Positions 24,391 through 33,533 of a stretch of DNA of 51,058 bases are shown piece by piece. The notes beneath the pieces are model-generated. The model was not told the DNA's origin. It searched no databases and was given only the letters and a program-made list of their open reading frames with translations. The position numbers and the translations under genes are program-made. Position 1 is the first letter of the stretch, and each line of letters opens with the position of its first letter. The stretch is taken from contig JAEKKX010000023.1 of assembly GCA_019510125.1 (NCBI GenBank), positions 1 through 51,058 on the forward strand. The letters are read 5' to 3'. This stretch comes from Lysobacterales bacterium (GTDB lineage Bacteria; Pseudomonadota; Gammaproteobacteria; Xanthomonadales; Xanthomonadaceae).

Positions 24391-27300
24391 ACGAACTCGA
24401 ACAACGTCTTGCCCGGCTCTCACCGGAACAACGAGAGCAATTGCGGCAGGTCTCCGCACGTGAGCGCGCCGCGCGCGCGCGCATCCGGCCGCAGCCGCGA
24501 CCGGAACGCATCCCGCTCACGTCCGGGCAGCGTCGCCTGTGGGTGCAGGATCGCCTGGATCCCGGCCAGATCGCCTACAACTCGGGCTGGGGCACGTGGC
24601 TGCACGGCGCCGTCGACGCGCCGGACCTGCGGCGTGCGCTGCAGGTCCTGGTGGACCGCCACGAAGGCCTGCGCACGGTCTATCCCGCGATCGACGGCGA
24701 GCCCTGCCAGCGCATCCTGCCGCGGCTCGATCTGCCGTGGCGGGAGACGCGCGCCGAAGGCGACGATCCCGCATCGCGTCGCGCGGACGCGCTGCGCATC
24801 GCGCGCGCCAGCGCGGCGGAACCTTTCGACCTGCAGGCCGGCCCGGTGCTGCGCGCGGTGCTGGTGGCGGTCGAGCCCGACCTGCACCTGCTGATGCTGA
24901 CCTTCCACCACATCGCGATCGACGGCTGGTCGATCAGCACGCTCTCGCGCGAATTCCGCCACGCCTACAATCGATTGCGGGACCGGGCCGAGATCGATCT
25001 CCCGGTGCCGGAACTGCAGATCGCCGACGTCGCGCTGTGGCAGCAGGGCCAGTTCGCCGGCGAGCGCATGCGCGGCCAGCTCGACTTCTGGAAGACCGCG
25101 CTCGCCGGCGCGCCGCCGGTGCTCGACCTGCCGACCGACCGTCCGCGTCCGGCGCTGCGCAGCCATCGCGGTGGCCTGTGGTCGTGCGACCTGCCCGCGG
25201 CGACGTACGCACGCTTGCAATCGCTTGCGCGCGACAACGGCGCGACCCTCTCCAGCCTGCTGCTGGCGGCCTACCAGATCGTGCTCGCGCGCTATACCGG
25301 CCAGCAGGACATCGTGACCGCGATGGGCGTCGCCGGCCGCGCCCGGCTCGAACTCGAGCCGGTCGTCGGCTTCTTCATCAACCTGCTGCCGCTGCGCGCC
25401 GACCTGTCCGGCGATCCGACGTTCGCGGAACATCTCCAGCGCACGCACGCCCGCGTGCTGCAGGCGATGGAGAACGCGGACGTGCCGTTCGACCGCATCC
25501 TCGAGGAGCAGCGGCTGCCGCGTTCCACCGGCTACACGCCGTTCGCGCAGGCGACCTATTTCTTCCAGAGCTATCCGCAGGTCGAGGATCCGCTGGCCGG
25601 CCTGCGCGTCGAGGACGCCACCCAGCACGAGGTCGCGCCCGGTACGGCGCAGGCCGACCTGCAGTTGTTCGTGAACCAGCACCACCAGGGCGAGCTGATG
25701 TTCGAGTACAGCCGCGACCTGTACGACGAGGCGTCGATCCGGCGCATGGGCGGGCATCTGCTGACCCTGCTCGAGGCCGTGGCCGCGTCGCCGGAGGCGC
25801 CGGTGCGCGCGCTGCCGCTGCTGACCGCGGCCGAGCGCGCGGAGATCGCCGGCTGGAACGACACCGTGCGCGCGCTGCCCGCGGAGCCGACCATCGCCGC
25901 GCTGTTCGCGGCGCAGGCCGCGGCCACGCCGGACGCGGTCGCGGTCCGTTTCGGCGATCGCGACATGACCTACGCCGAACTCGATGGTCGCGCCGACGCG
26001 GTCGCGCGCGCGCTGCGCGAGGCCGGTGCCGGTCCGGGCCGGCTGGTCGGCCTGTACGTCGAACGCACGCTGGAAATGCTGGTCGGCCTGGTCGGCATCG
26101 TGAAGGCCGGCGCGGCCTACGTGCCGCTGGATCCCGGGTTCCCGCACGACCGCCTCGCGTACATGGTCGAGACCGCGCAGTCCACCGTCCTCGTCACCCA
26201 GGCGTCGCTGCGCGACCGGCTGCCGGCGCCGGTGCCGTCGGTGGTCGTGGTCGATGCCGACGCGCCGGTCGCCGGCGGCGAATCGATGCACGGCTGCGGC
26301 GTCGGCGCGGACGATCCGGCCTACGTGATCTTCACCTCCGGGTCCACCGGCAAGCCCAAGGGCGTCGAGATCCGCCAGAAGGCCGCGGTCAACCTGATCC
26401 GTTCGATCGCGCGCGAGCCGGGCATGGGCCCGCACGACACGATCTGCGCGATCAGCACGCTGTCCTTCGACATCGCGCTGACCGAACTGGTGATCCCGCT
26501 CACCGTCGGCGCGCGCATCCTGCTGGTCGACCGCGACACCGTCCGCGACGGCCTGCGCCTGCGCCGGCTGGTGGAATCCGAGCCGCTGACCCTGATGCAG
26601 GCGACGCCTGCGACCTGGCGCATGCTGCTGGACGTGGGTTGGCCGGGCAAGCCGTCGATGCGGATCATCTCCACCGGCGAGGCGCTGCCGCGCGAACTGG
26701 CGGACCGCCTGCTGCCGATGGGCCGCGAACTGTGGAACCTGTACGGGCCGACCGAGACCACCGTGTATTCGGCGCTGTGCCGGGTCGCGCCGGGCGAGGG
26801 CCCGATCCTCGTCGGCCGCCCGGTCGACAACACCCGCATCCACATCGTCGATCGCCACCTGCAGCCGCTGCCGGTGGGGGTGCCCGGCGAGCTGCTGATC
26901 GGCGGCGAAGGCCTGGCGGCGGGGTATCGCGGGCGTCCCGACCTGACCGCCGAGAAATTCATCGCCGATCCGTTCTCCGATGCGCCCGGCGCGCGCCTCT
27001 ACCGCACCGGCGACCTCGCGTTCTGGCGCGCCGACGGCACGCTGCAAGTGATCGGCCGCATCGACCACCAGATCAAGCTGCGCGGCTTCCGCATCGAGCT
27101 GGGCGAGATCGAGGCGGTGCTGGGCGAGTACCCGGGCCTGGACCAGGTGGTGGTCCATTGCCGCGAGGACCGCCCCGGCGACCCGCGCCTGGTCGCGTAC
27201 TACACCTGCGACGCCGCGCGGCCCGATCCCGCCGAGCTGCGCGCCCACCTCAAGCGCGCGCTGCCGGAGTACATGGTGCCGTCGGCGTTCGTGGCGCTGG

Positions 27301-27728
27301 ACGCGTTCCCGCTGACGCCCAACGGCAAGGTGGACCGTCGCGCGCTGCCCGCGCCCGAGGCCGCCGCCGGCGACGCCGAGGATTTCATCGCGCCGCGCAC
27401 CGAGGACGAACGGGCCGTGGCGGCGCTGTGGTCCGAACTGCTGCGGGTGCCGAAGATCGACGTGCGCGCCGATTTCTTCGACCTTGGCGGCCATTCGCTG
27501 CTGGCGACCCGGCTGCTGGCGCGGATCGAATACGACTACGGGATCGAACTGCCGCTGCGCGCGCTGTTCGAGGCCCCGACGGTGGAACAACTGGCGGCGC
27601 GCATCGCGCTCGCCTGCGAGGCGGCCGACCAGGCCGCACTGGCGGCATTGTTGGACGATGTCGAACACTTGAGCGAAGCCGAGCTGCAGGATCGCCTTTC
27701 GGCCGCGGGCGTGACCGGAACGGCGTAA
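24387..27728 (+). CDS. Non-ribosomal peptide synthetase, one module (C-A-T)
   Basis: A 1113-residue single-module NRPS. It starts with a short helical segment, M-N-E-L-E-Q-R-L. The condensation domain has H-H-I-A-I-D-G near residue 174. The adenylation domain spans roughly residues 460-990, with F-T-S-G-S-T-G-K-P-K-G (A3), N-L-Y-G-P-T-E-T-T (A5), Y-R-T-G-D (A7) and N-G-K-V-D-R-R (A10). The carrier domain has D-F-F-D-L-G-G-H-S-L with the pantetheine Ser near 1037. My hand alignment to GrsA gives pocket residues D-I-T-Q-I-T-L-V-Y-K, which I cannot match to a substrate. A further in-frame ATG 26 codons upstream is rejected because the second NRPS starts with the same motif. The TAATG overlap couples it to the next gene. 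Confidence 0.93.
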   Translation: MNELEQRLARLSPEQREQLRQVSARERAARARIRPQPRPERIPLTSGQRRLWVQDRLDPGQIAYNSGWGTWLHGAVDAPDLRRALQVLVDRHEGLRTVYPAIDGEPCQRILPRLDLPWRETRAEGDDPASRRADALRIARASAAEPFDLQAGPVLRAVLVAVEPDLHLLMLTFHHIAIDGWSISTLSREFRHAYNRLRDRAEIDLPVPELQIADVALWQQGQFAGERMRGQLDFWKTALAGAPPVLDLPTDRPRPALRSHRGGLWSCDLPAATYARLQSLARDNGATLSSLLLAAYQIVLARYTGQQDIVTAMGVAGRARLELEPVVGFFINLLPLRADLSGDPTFAEHLQRTHARVLQAMENADVPFDRILEEQRLPRSTGYTPFAQATYFFQSYPQVEDPLAGLRVEDATQHEVAPGTAQADLQLFVNQHHQGELMFEYSRDLYDEASIRRMGGHLLTLLEAVAASPEAPVRALPLLTAAERAEIAGWNDTVRALPAEPTIAALFAAQAAATPDAVAVRFGDRDMTYAELDGRADAVARALREAGAGPGRLVGLYVERTLEMLVGLVGIVKAGAAYVPLDPGFPHDRLAYMVETAQSTVLVTQASLRDRLPAPVPSVVVVDADAPVAGGESMHGCGVGADDPAYVIFTSGSTGKPKGVEIRQKAAVNLIRSIAREPGMGPHDTICAISTLSFDIALTELVIPLTVGARILLVDRDTVRDGLRLRRLVESEPLTLMQATPATWRMLLDVGWPGKPSMRIISTGEALPRELADRLLPMGRELWNLYGPTETTVYSALCRVAPGEGPILVGRPVDNTRIHIVDRHLQPLPVGVPGELLIGGEGLAAGYRGRPDLTAEKFIADPFSDAPGARLYRTGDLAFWRADGTLQVIGRIDHQIKLRGFRIELGEIEAVLGEYPGLDQVVVHCREDRPGDPRLVAYYTCDAARPDPAELRAHLKRALPEYMVPSAFVALDAFPLTPNGKVDRRALPAPEAAAGDAEDFIAPRTEDERAVAALWSELLRVPKIDVRADFFDLGGHSLLATRLLARIEYDYGIELPLRALFEAPTVEQLAARIALACEAADQAALAALLDDVEHLSEAELQDRLSAAGVTGTA

Positions 27729-30700
27729 TGAGCGAACTCGAGCGACGGCTGGCGAATCTTTCGCCGGAGAAGCGTGCGCAGTTGATGCAGCAACTGGCGA
27801 AGCGTGCGGCGGAGACCGCCGTGCCGCAGACGGAGATCGGGCGTCGCCCGCGCCCGCCGCGGCTGCCGCTGTCCTCGGCCCAGCAGCGGCTGTGGATCCT
27901 CGACCAGTTCGATCCGGGCAACAGCGTCTACAACGTCACCTCGCTGATGCGGCTGCAGGGCACGCTCGACGTCGACGTGCTGCAGCGCTGCCTCGACGCC
28001 ATCCTCGTCCGCCACGAAAGCCTGCGCACGGTGTTCCCCAAGGACGCGGACGGTCCGTTCCAGCGCATCCTGCCGCCGTCGCCGGTGCCGATGGCGCGCT
28101 TCGACGTCTCCGATCGCGGCGACGCCGCCGCGTGCGAGGCGGAAGCGTTCGCGCTGACCCGCGCCGACGCCCGGGCCCCGTTCGACCTGGTCGCCGGGCC
28201 GATCCTGCGCGCCACCCTGGTGCGGATCGACGCGCAGGACCACCTGCTCGCGCTCAGCGCGCACCACATCGCGGTCGACGGCTGGTCGTTCGGGGTGCTG
28301 TTCGGCGAACTGTCGAAGCTCTATCGCGCCTTCCTGGCCGGCGAACCTTCGCCGCTGCCGGAACTGCCGATCCAGTACGCCGACTACACCCTCTGGCAGC
28401 AGGACGAACTGGGCAGCGCCGAGCTGGCGCGCCAGCTCGAGTACTGGCGGACCCGCTTCCCGGACCGGCCGACGGTGCTGGAACTGCCCGGCGACCGGCC
28501 GCGGCCGCCGGTGCAGAGCTATCGCGGCGCGATGCTGTCGCGCACGCTGCCGCGCGAGCTGTACGACGCGGTGAAGCGCTTCAGCCGCCAGGAAGGCACG
28601 ACCCCGTTCATGACCTTCCTGGCCGCCTACCAGGCGCTGCTGGCGCGCTATTCCGGGCAGGACGACATCGTCGTCGGCGTCGGCAACGCCAACCGCACCC
28701 GGCGCGAACTCGAACCGCTGGTCGGCTTCTTCATCAACACCCTGCCGCTGCGCGCGGACCTGTCCGCCGATCCGACCTTCCGCGAGCTGCTGGCGCAGGT
28801 GAAGGCGGCGACGCTGGACAGCTACGCCAACCAGGACCTGCCGATCGAGCGGCTGATCGAGAGCCTGGACATCGAGCGCGACCTCAGCCACGCGCCGCTG
28901 TTCCAGACGATGCTGTTCTACCAGAACTTCCCGTCCAGCGAGGTCGACCTGCCGGGGCTGCGCATGCAGGCCGTGGACATGGCCGATGCGCATTCGGGCA
29001 CCGCGCGCGTCGATTTCTCGATCTTCGCCGCGGAGGACGACGAGGCCGGGCTGATCATGCTGATGGAGTACGCGACCGACCTGTTCGATCGCGACTACGT
29101 CGAGGCCTTCGCCGATCACCTCGGCCAACTGCTGCGGTCGGCGATCGACGCGCCGGACACGCGGGTGCGCGCGCTGGAGATCCTGGCGCCGGCCGAGCGC
29201 CAGCGGCTGCTGGTCGAGTGGAACGCCACCGCCGCGCCGATGCCCGCGGCGCAGACCGTGCACGCGCTGTTCGAGGCGCAGGCGGCGCGCGCGCCCGATG
29301 CGCTCGCGGTGGTCCAGGGCGAGGCGGCGCTCGACTACGCGACGCTCGACGCGCAGGCGACGCGGATCGCCGCGCACCTGCGCGCGCACGGCGTCGGCCC
29401 CGGGCGGATGGTCGGGCTGTACCTCGAGCGCACGCCGCGGATGCTCGCGGCGCTGCTGGGCGTGCTCAAGGCCGGCGCGGCCTACGTGCCGCTGGACCCG
29501 GGATTCCCGGCCGAGCGCATCGGCTACATGCTCGAGGACGCGGCCGCGCCGGTGGTGCTGACCGAGCGCGCGATCGCCGCGCAACTGCCCGCAGGCGCGC
29601 ACGTCGCGCTCGACGTGGACGCGCTCGACGGCGACGCGCTCGACGGCGACGCGCTCGACGGCGACGTCCCGCCCGCCGCCGATGCGGTCCCGGGCGACGC
29701 CGGCGCGGAAGATCCGGCCTACGTGATCTTCACCTCCGGCTCCACCGGGCGGCCCAAGGGCGTGCGCATCCCGCACCGCGCGGCGGTGAATTTCCTCGCG
29801 TCGATGGCGCGCGAGCCGGGCCTGGGCGCGGACGATCGGCTGTGCGCGATCACCACACTGTCGTTCGACATCGCGCTGCTGGAACTGATGCTGCCGCTGA
29901 CGGTGGGCGCGCGGGTGGTGCTGGCCGACCGCGCCACCGCCGCCGACGGCGCGGCGCTGGCCGCGCTGCTGGACGCCTCGGGCACGACCGTGCTGCAGGC
30001 CACCCCGGCGACCTGGCGCATGCTGCTGGACTCCGGCTGGCGCGGGCGCGACGGCCTGCGCATGCTCTGCGGCGGCGAAGCGCTGCCGCGCGAACTGGCC
30101 GACCGTCTGCTGGCCTGCGGTGCGGCGCTGTGGAACGTCTACGGCCCGACCGAAACCACGGTGTGGTCGACCCTCGAGCGGGTGACCGCCGGCGACGGCC
30201 CGGTGCCGATCGGCCATCCGATCGCCAACACCGAGGTCTACGTCGTCGACAAGGCGATGCGGCCGATGCCCGCGGGGTTGCCGGGCGAACTGCTGATCGG
30301 CGGCCTGGGCGTCGCGCTCGACTACCTCGACCGTCCCGAGCTGACCGCCGAGAAATTCGTCGACGATCCGTTCGGGCCGCGCCCGGGCGGACGGCTCTAC
30401 CGCACCGGCGACCTCGCGCGCTGGCGCCGCGACGGTCGCCTCGAAGCGCTCGGCCGCATCGACCACCAGGTCAAGCTGCGCGGCTTCCGCATCGAACTGG
30501 GCGAGATCGAATCGGTGCTGCTGCAGGGCGAGGCGGTGGCGCAGGCGGTGGTGGTCTGCCGCGAGGATCGCCCCGGCGACAAGCGCCTGGTCGCGTACCT
30601 GGTGCCGGCCTCGGCCGCCGCCGACGTCACCGCGCTGCGCAACCGGCTGCGCGAACGCCTGCCGGACTACATGCTGCCCGCGGCCTTCGTCGGCCTCGAC

Positions 30701-31108
30701 CGGCTGCCGCTGACGCCGAACGGCAAGGTCGATCGGCGCGCGCTGCCGGCGCCGGAGGCCGATGCGTTCGGCGCCGCCGACGAGACCGCGCCGCGCAATC
30801 CCGAGGAGGAGACGCTGGTGGCGCTCTGGGCCGAGATCCTCGGTCGCCCGAAGATCGGCATCCACGACAACTTCTTCGACCTCGGCGGCCATTCGCTGCT
30901 CGCCACCCAACTGGTCGCCCGCATGCAGGCGGCGCTGGGGCCGGACATCACCCTGCGCATGGTGTTCGAGGCGCCCACGGTGGCCGGGTTCTCGGAACTG
31001 CTGCTGCGCCAGCGCCTGCAGAGCCTCGGCGCCGACGACCTGGCCGGCATGCTCGGCGAACTGGAGGGGTTGTCGGACGAAGAGCTTCAGGCCCTGCTGG
31101 CCGGCTGA
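27728..31108 (+). CDS. Non-ribosomal peptide synthetase, one module (C-A-T), glycine-like code
   Basis: A 1126-residue NRPS built like its upstream neighbour and probably its duplicate. It starts M-S-E-L-E-R-R-L. The condensation motif H-H-I-A-V-D-G is near residue 179, A3 is F-T-S-G-S-T-G-R-P-K-G, A5 N-V-Y-G-P-T-E-T-T, and carrier L-G-G-H-S-L has Ser near 1056. Hand-aligned pocket residues are D-I-L-Q-L-G-V-V-W-K, close to published glycine codes. There is no thioesterase, reductase or terminal condensation domain, so release is unexplained. A short tandem repeat lies in a linker of the adenylation domain. The start overlaps the upstream stop by one base. Confidence 0.93.
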   Translation: MSELERRLANLSPEKRAQLMQQLAKRAAETAVPQTEIGRRPRPPRLPLSSAQQRLWILDQFDPGNSVYNVTSLMRLQGTLDVDVLQRCLDAILVRHESLRTVFPKDADGPFQRILPPSPVPMARFDVSDRGDAAACEAEAFALTRADARAPFDLVAGPILRATLVRIDAQDHLLALSAHHIAVDGWSFGVLFGELSKLYRAFLAGEPSPLPELPIQYADYTLWQQDELGSAELARQLEYWRTRFPDRPTVLELPGDRPRPPVQSYRGAMLSRTLPRELYDAVKRFSRQEGTTPFMTFLAAYQALLARYSGQDDIVVGVGNANRTRRELEPLVGFFINTLPLRADLSADPTFRELLAQVKAATLDSYANQDLPIERLIESLDIERDLSHAPLFQTMLFYQNFPSSEVDLPGLRMQAVDMADAHSGTARVDFSIFAAEDDEAGLIMLMEYATDLFDRDYVEAFADHLGQLLRSAIDAPDTRVRALEILAPAERQRLLVEWNATAAPMPAAQTVHALFEAQAARAPDALAVVQGEAALDYATLDAQATRIAAHLRAHGVGPGRMVGLYLERTPRMLAALLGVLKAGAAYVPLDPGFPAERIGYMLEDAAAPVVLTERAIAAQLPAGAHVALDVDALDGDALDGDALDGDVPPAADAVPGDAGAEDPAYVIFTSGSTGRPKGVRIPHRAAVNFLASMAREPGLGADDRLCAITTLSFDIALLELMLPLTVGARVVLADRATAADGAALAALLDASGTTVLQATPATWRMLLDSGWRGRDGLRMLCGGEALPRELADRLLACGAALWNVYGPTETTVWSTLERVTAGDGPVPIGHPIANTEVYVVDKAMRPMPAGLPGELLIGGLGVALDYLDRPELTAEKFVDDPFGPRPGGRLYRTGDLARWRRDGRLEALGRIDHQVKLRGFRIELGEIESVLLQGEAVAQAVVVCREDRPGDKRLVAYLVPASAAADVTALRNRLRERLPDYMLPAAFVGLDRLPLTPNGKVDRRALPAPEADAFGAADETAPRNPEEETLVALWAEILGRPKIGIHDNFFDLGGHSLLATQLVARMQAALGPDITLRMVFEAPTVAGFSELLLRQRLQSLGADDLAGMLGELEGLSDEELQALLAG
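29621..29665 (+). repeat. Three tandem copies of a 15-bp unit inside the NRPS gene
   Basis: GCGCTCGACGGCGAC is repeated three times without a mismatch, encoding A-L-D-G-D three times in the linker between the N-terminal part of the adenylation domain and its A3 loop. Length changes would keep the frame. Confidence 0.9.
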
Positions 31109-31134
31109 GCCTGCGCACGGAGCCGAGAACGCGC

Positions 31135-31218
31135 ATGACCGTCCCGCAAGATCCGATGTCCGCCGGTGCCGCCCCGCTCGCTGCGGGCGCGTCGTCCCGG
31201 CGTGGGGACGACGCATGA
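31135..31218 (+). CDS. Possible 27-residue peptide upstream of the exporter
   Basis: A 27-codon frame (M-T-V-P-Q-D-P-M-S...R-R-G-D-D-A) begins 26 bp after the NRPS stop, with GGAG about 12 bp upstream, and ends in an ATGA overlap with the MFS gene. It resembles no MbtH protein. It could be a coupling leader or spurious. Confidence 0.3.
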   Translation: MTVPQDPMSAGAAPLAAGASSRRGDDA

Positions 31219-32546
31219 GTGCGACGGTGTCCGCCAGCGGCCGTGCCGCCGGCCTGCGCGATTTCCTGCTGATCTGGTTCGGCCAGTTGGTGTCGGGCGT
31301 GGGTTCGCGCCTGACCAGCTTCGCGCTCGGGGTCTGGGTGTACCAGACCACCGGTTCGACCACCCGGTTCGCGCTGGTGTTCGTGGCGATGGCGATCCCC
31401 GCGCTGGTGCTCTCGCCGTTCGCCGGGGCGCTGGTGGACCGCTGGGACCGGCGCCGGGTGATGGTCGTCTGCGAGGTCGCATCGGCGGTCGTGATCGGCG
31501 CGCTGGCGCTGCTGGCCGCCACGGACCGGCTGTCGATGCCGATCATCTACGCCGGCGTGGGACTGTCGGCGGTCACCAACACCTTCCTGCAGCCGGCCTA
31601 CGCCGCGAGCGTGCCGCTGCTGGCCGATCGCGACCAACTGGTGCGGCTGAACGGCCTGATCCAGACCGGGCAGGGCGTGTCGCTGGTCGGCGGTCCGGCG
31701 CTGGCCGGCGTGCTGATGAAGTTCACCGGCCTCGTCGGCGTGCTGGCGGTGGACGCGGTCAGCTTCGTGGCCGGCGCGCTGTGCATCGCGCTGGCGCGCA
31801 TCCCGCGGCCGCGACGCGACGCCGCCGGGGAGCAGAACCTGATGCGCGAGGCCCGCGAGGGCTGGCGCTACATCGCCGAGCGCAAGGGCCTGCTCGGCCT
31901 GCTTGCGGTGGGCACGGCCGGCAGCTTCCTCTTCGCCATCGCCAGCGTCGCGATCACCCCGCTGGTGCTGGCCGCGGTGAACCAGGACGAGGGGATGCTC
32001 GGCCTGCAGATGTCGCTGGCGTGCAGCGGGCTGCTGGTCGGCGGCGTGATGATCACCGTCTGGGGCGGCCCCAGGCGCAAGATCGACGGCGTGCTGGGCT
32101 TTTCGTTCCTCGGCGGGCTGGCGCTGTTCGCGCACGGCTTCGCGCCGTCGTTCCTGCTCTACGTCGTGGCCGGGTTCGTGATGTTCCTGACCATCCCGCC
32201 GGCGCAGTCGGCGGTGTTCGCGCTGTGGCAGACCAAGGTGCCGTCGCAGTTGCTGGGACGCTGCATGGCGATCGTGCGCATGAGCAGCGAGGCCGCGCTG
32301 CCGCTGGGCTACCTGCTGGCGGGGCCGCTCGCGGAATTCGTGTTCGAGCCGGCGCTGCGTCCCGGCGGTCCCCTGGCCGACAGCGTCGGCCGGGTGATCG
32401 GCGTCGGCGAGGGGCGCGGGCTGGGACTGATGTTCATCGTGCTGGGCCTGGCGATGGCGGCGGTGGCCGCCGCGGGCTACGCCTTGCGTCCGGTGAGACG
32501 GATCGAACGGGACTTGCCGGACGTGGAGTCGCCGATCGAGGCGTGA
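31215..32546 (+). CDS. MFS exporter (EntS/MFS-3 type), putative peptide efflux
   Basis: A 443-residue major-facilitator protein with about twelve transmembrane segments. F-G-Q-L-V-S-G-V-G-S-R-L-T begins helix 1, and the family loop motif appears as D-R-W-D-R-R-R-V between helices 2 and 3. This subgroup includes the enterobactin exporter EntS and macrolide-efflux-like proteins. It follows the NRPS genes in the same direction and probably exports their product. ATG chosen for its ATGA overlap with a tiny upstream frame and the M-S-A-T start. Confidence 0.85.
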   Translation: MSATVSASGRAAGLRDFLLIWFGQLVSGVGSRLTSFALGVWVYQTTGSTTRFALVFVAMAIPALVLSPFAGALVDRWDRRRVMVVCEVASAVVIGALALLAATDRLSMPIIYAGVGLSAVTNTFLQPAYAASVPLLADRDQLVRLNGLIQTGQGVSLVGGPALAGVLMKFTGLVGVLAVDAVSFVAGALCIALARIPRPRRDAAGEQNLMREAREGWRYIAERKGLLGLLAVGTAGSFLFAIASVAITPLVLAAVNQDEGMLGLQMSLACSGLLVGGVMITVWGGPRRKIDGVLGFSFLGGLALFAHGFAPSFLLYVVAGFVMFLTIPPAQSAVFALWQTKVPSQLLGRCMAIVRMSSEAALPLGYLLAGPLAEFVFEPALRPGGPLADSVGRVIGVGEGRGLGLMFIVLGLAMAAVAAAGYALRPVRRIERDLPDVESPIEA

Positions 32547-32780
32547 CCCCCGTCGCGCAGGCGGCGGGGAAGGGGGATGGACCCGCGGCGCGCGCCCGAC
32601 GGCGCGCGCGCGGAACCGGTTCGCGGCGGGGCCGCGGGCCGGGCGGAAGGAGTTGCGCCAGACAGGCAGGAAGGCAGGACAAGCGGTTGCGGGACGCATG
32701 CGGGCGCGGGATCGCGGAAGACGGCCGAGGTCGTCTTCGCGCGGGCGCCGGCATTCCAGGACAGACACAGGAATCTACCC
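32547..32780 (+). other. Intergenic GC-rich spacer within the NRPS cluster
   Basis: 234 bp of very GC-rich DNA with no coding signal, clear terminator or promoter. AGGAA near 32770 is the ribosome site of the next gene. It may divide the cluster into two transcription units. Confidence 0.4.
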
Positions 32781-33533
32781 ATGAACGCAAGTGATCAATC
32801 CATGGCAGTCCGCGCGGGCGGCGCCGAAGGCGGGTGCCCGCATGCGGCCAAGTCCGCGGGCAGCGGCTTCGCGCTGCGTCGCGCTTCGGAGGTGGAGGCG
32901 GCGAACACGCCCGACGCCCCGCTCGCCGAGTCCGTGGCCTGGGTGCGCAGCTTCCTCGCGCGTCCGCATCCCGATGTCGGCCGCGCCGGCCCGGTCTGTC
33001 CGTTCACGCCGATGGCGCTGGAGCTGGACACGATCTGGCTGATCGACATCCCGGACACCGAACCCGATCCCCAGCGCATCCACGACATCATCGAGCAGTG
33101 TCGCCAGCAGTTCCTGGAGACCGAGCCGCGGGAAGGGCCGATGGCGATCAACAAGGTCTTCATGGCCGTGTTCAGCGGCCTGGACGAGACCGCGGCGCCG
33201 CTGATCGACGCGATGCAGGCGCGGCTCAAGCCGGCGTTCGTGGACGTCGGCCTGATGCTCGGCGAATTCCATGCCCGCAACGACACGCCCGGCCTGCGCA
33301 ATCCCGACTTCCGCCCGCTGCGCAGCCCCACGCCGATGCTGGTGATGCGGCACATGGTCGAGTCGGACCTGCCGTTCCTCAAGCGCGATCTGGATGCGCC
33401 GCAGGTGCGCAACGCCTACCTGCGCTCGTACCTGCGCCGGCTCGGCGGCAGCATCCGCCGCAACTACTTCGACCAGGCGGTCGATGCGCTGGTCCAGGCG
33501 GAACTGGAAATGCGCGCGGAGGCCGGACGATGA
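32781..33533 (+). CDS. DUF6875-like protein of NRPS clusters, function unknown
   Basis: A 250-residue soluble protein. The first ~45 residues are disordered and include a C-P-H. The conserved-looking core starts with G-R-A-G-P-V-C-P-F-T-P near residue 67 and runs through M-A-I-N-K-V-F-M-A-V-F and G-L-M-L-G-E-F-H to about 225. I believe this is the DUF6875 family seen beside NRPS genes, but this is from memory. The single Cys in V-C-P-F and the His in E-F-H-A-R are candidate active residues. It overlaps the monooxygenase gene (ATGA), suggesting that the two act together. Confidence 0.6.
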   Translation: MNASDQSMAVRAGGAEGGCPHAAKSAGSGFALRRASEVEAANTPDAPLAESVAWVRSFLARPHPDVGRAGPVCPFTPMALELDTIWLIDIPDTEPDPQRIHDIIEQCRQQFLETEPREGPMAINKVFMAVFSGLDETAAPLIDAMQARLKPAFVDVGLMLGEFHARNDTPGLRNPDFRPLRSPTPMLVMRHMVESDLPFLKRDLDAPQVRNAYLRSYLRRLGGSIRRNYFDQAVDALVQAELEMRAEAGR

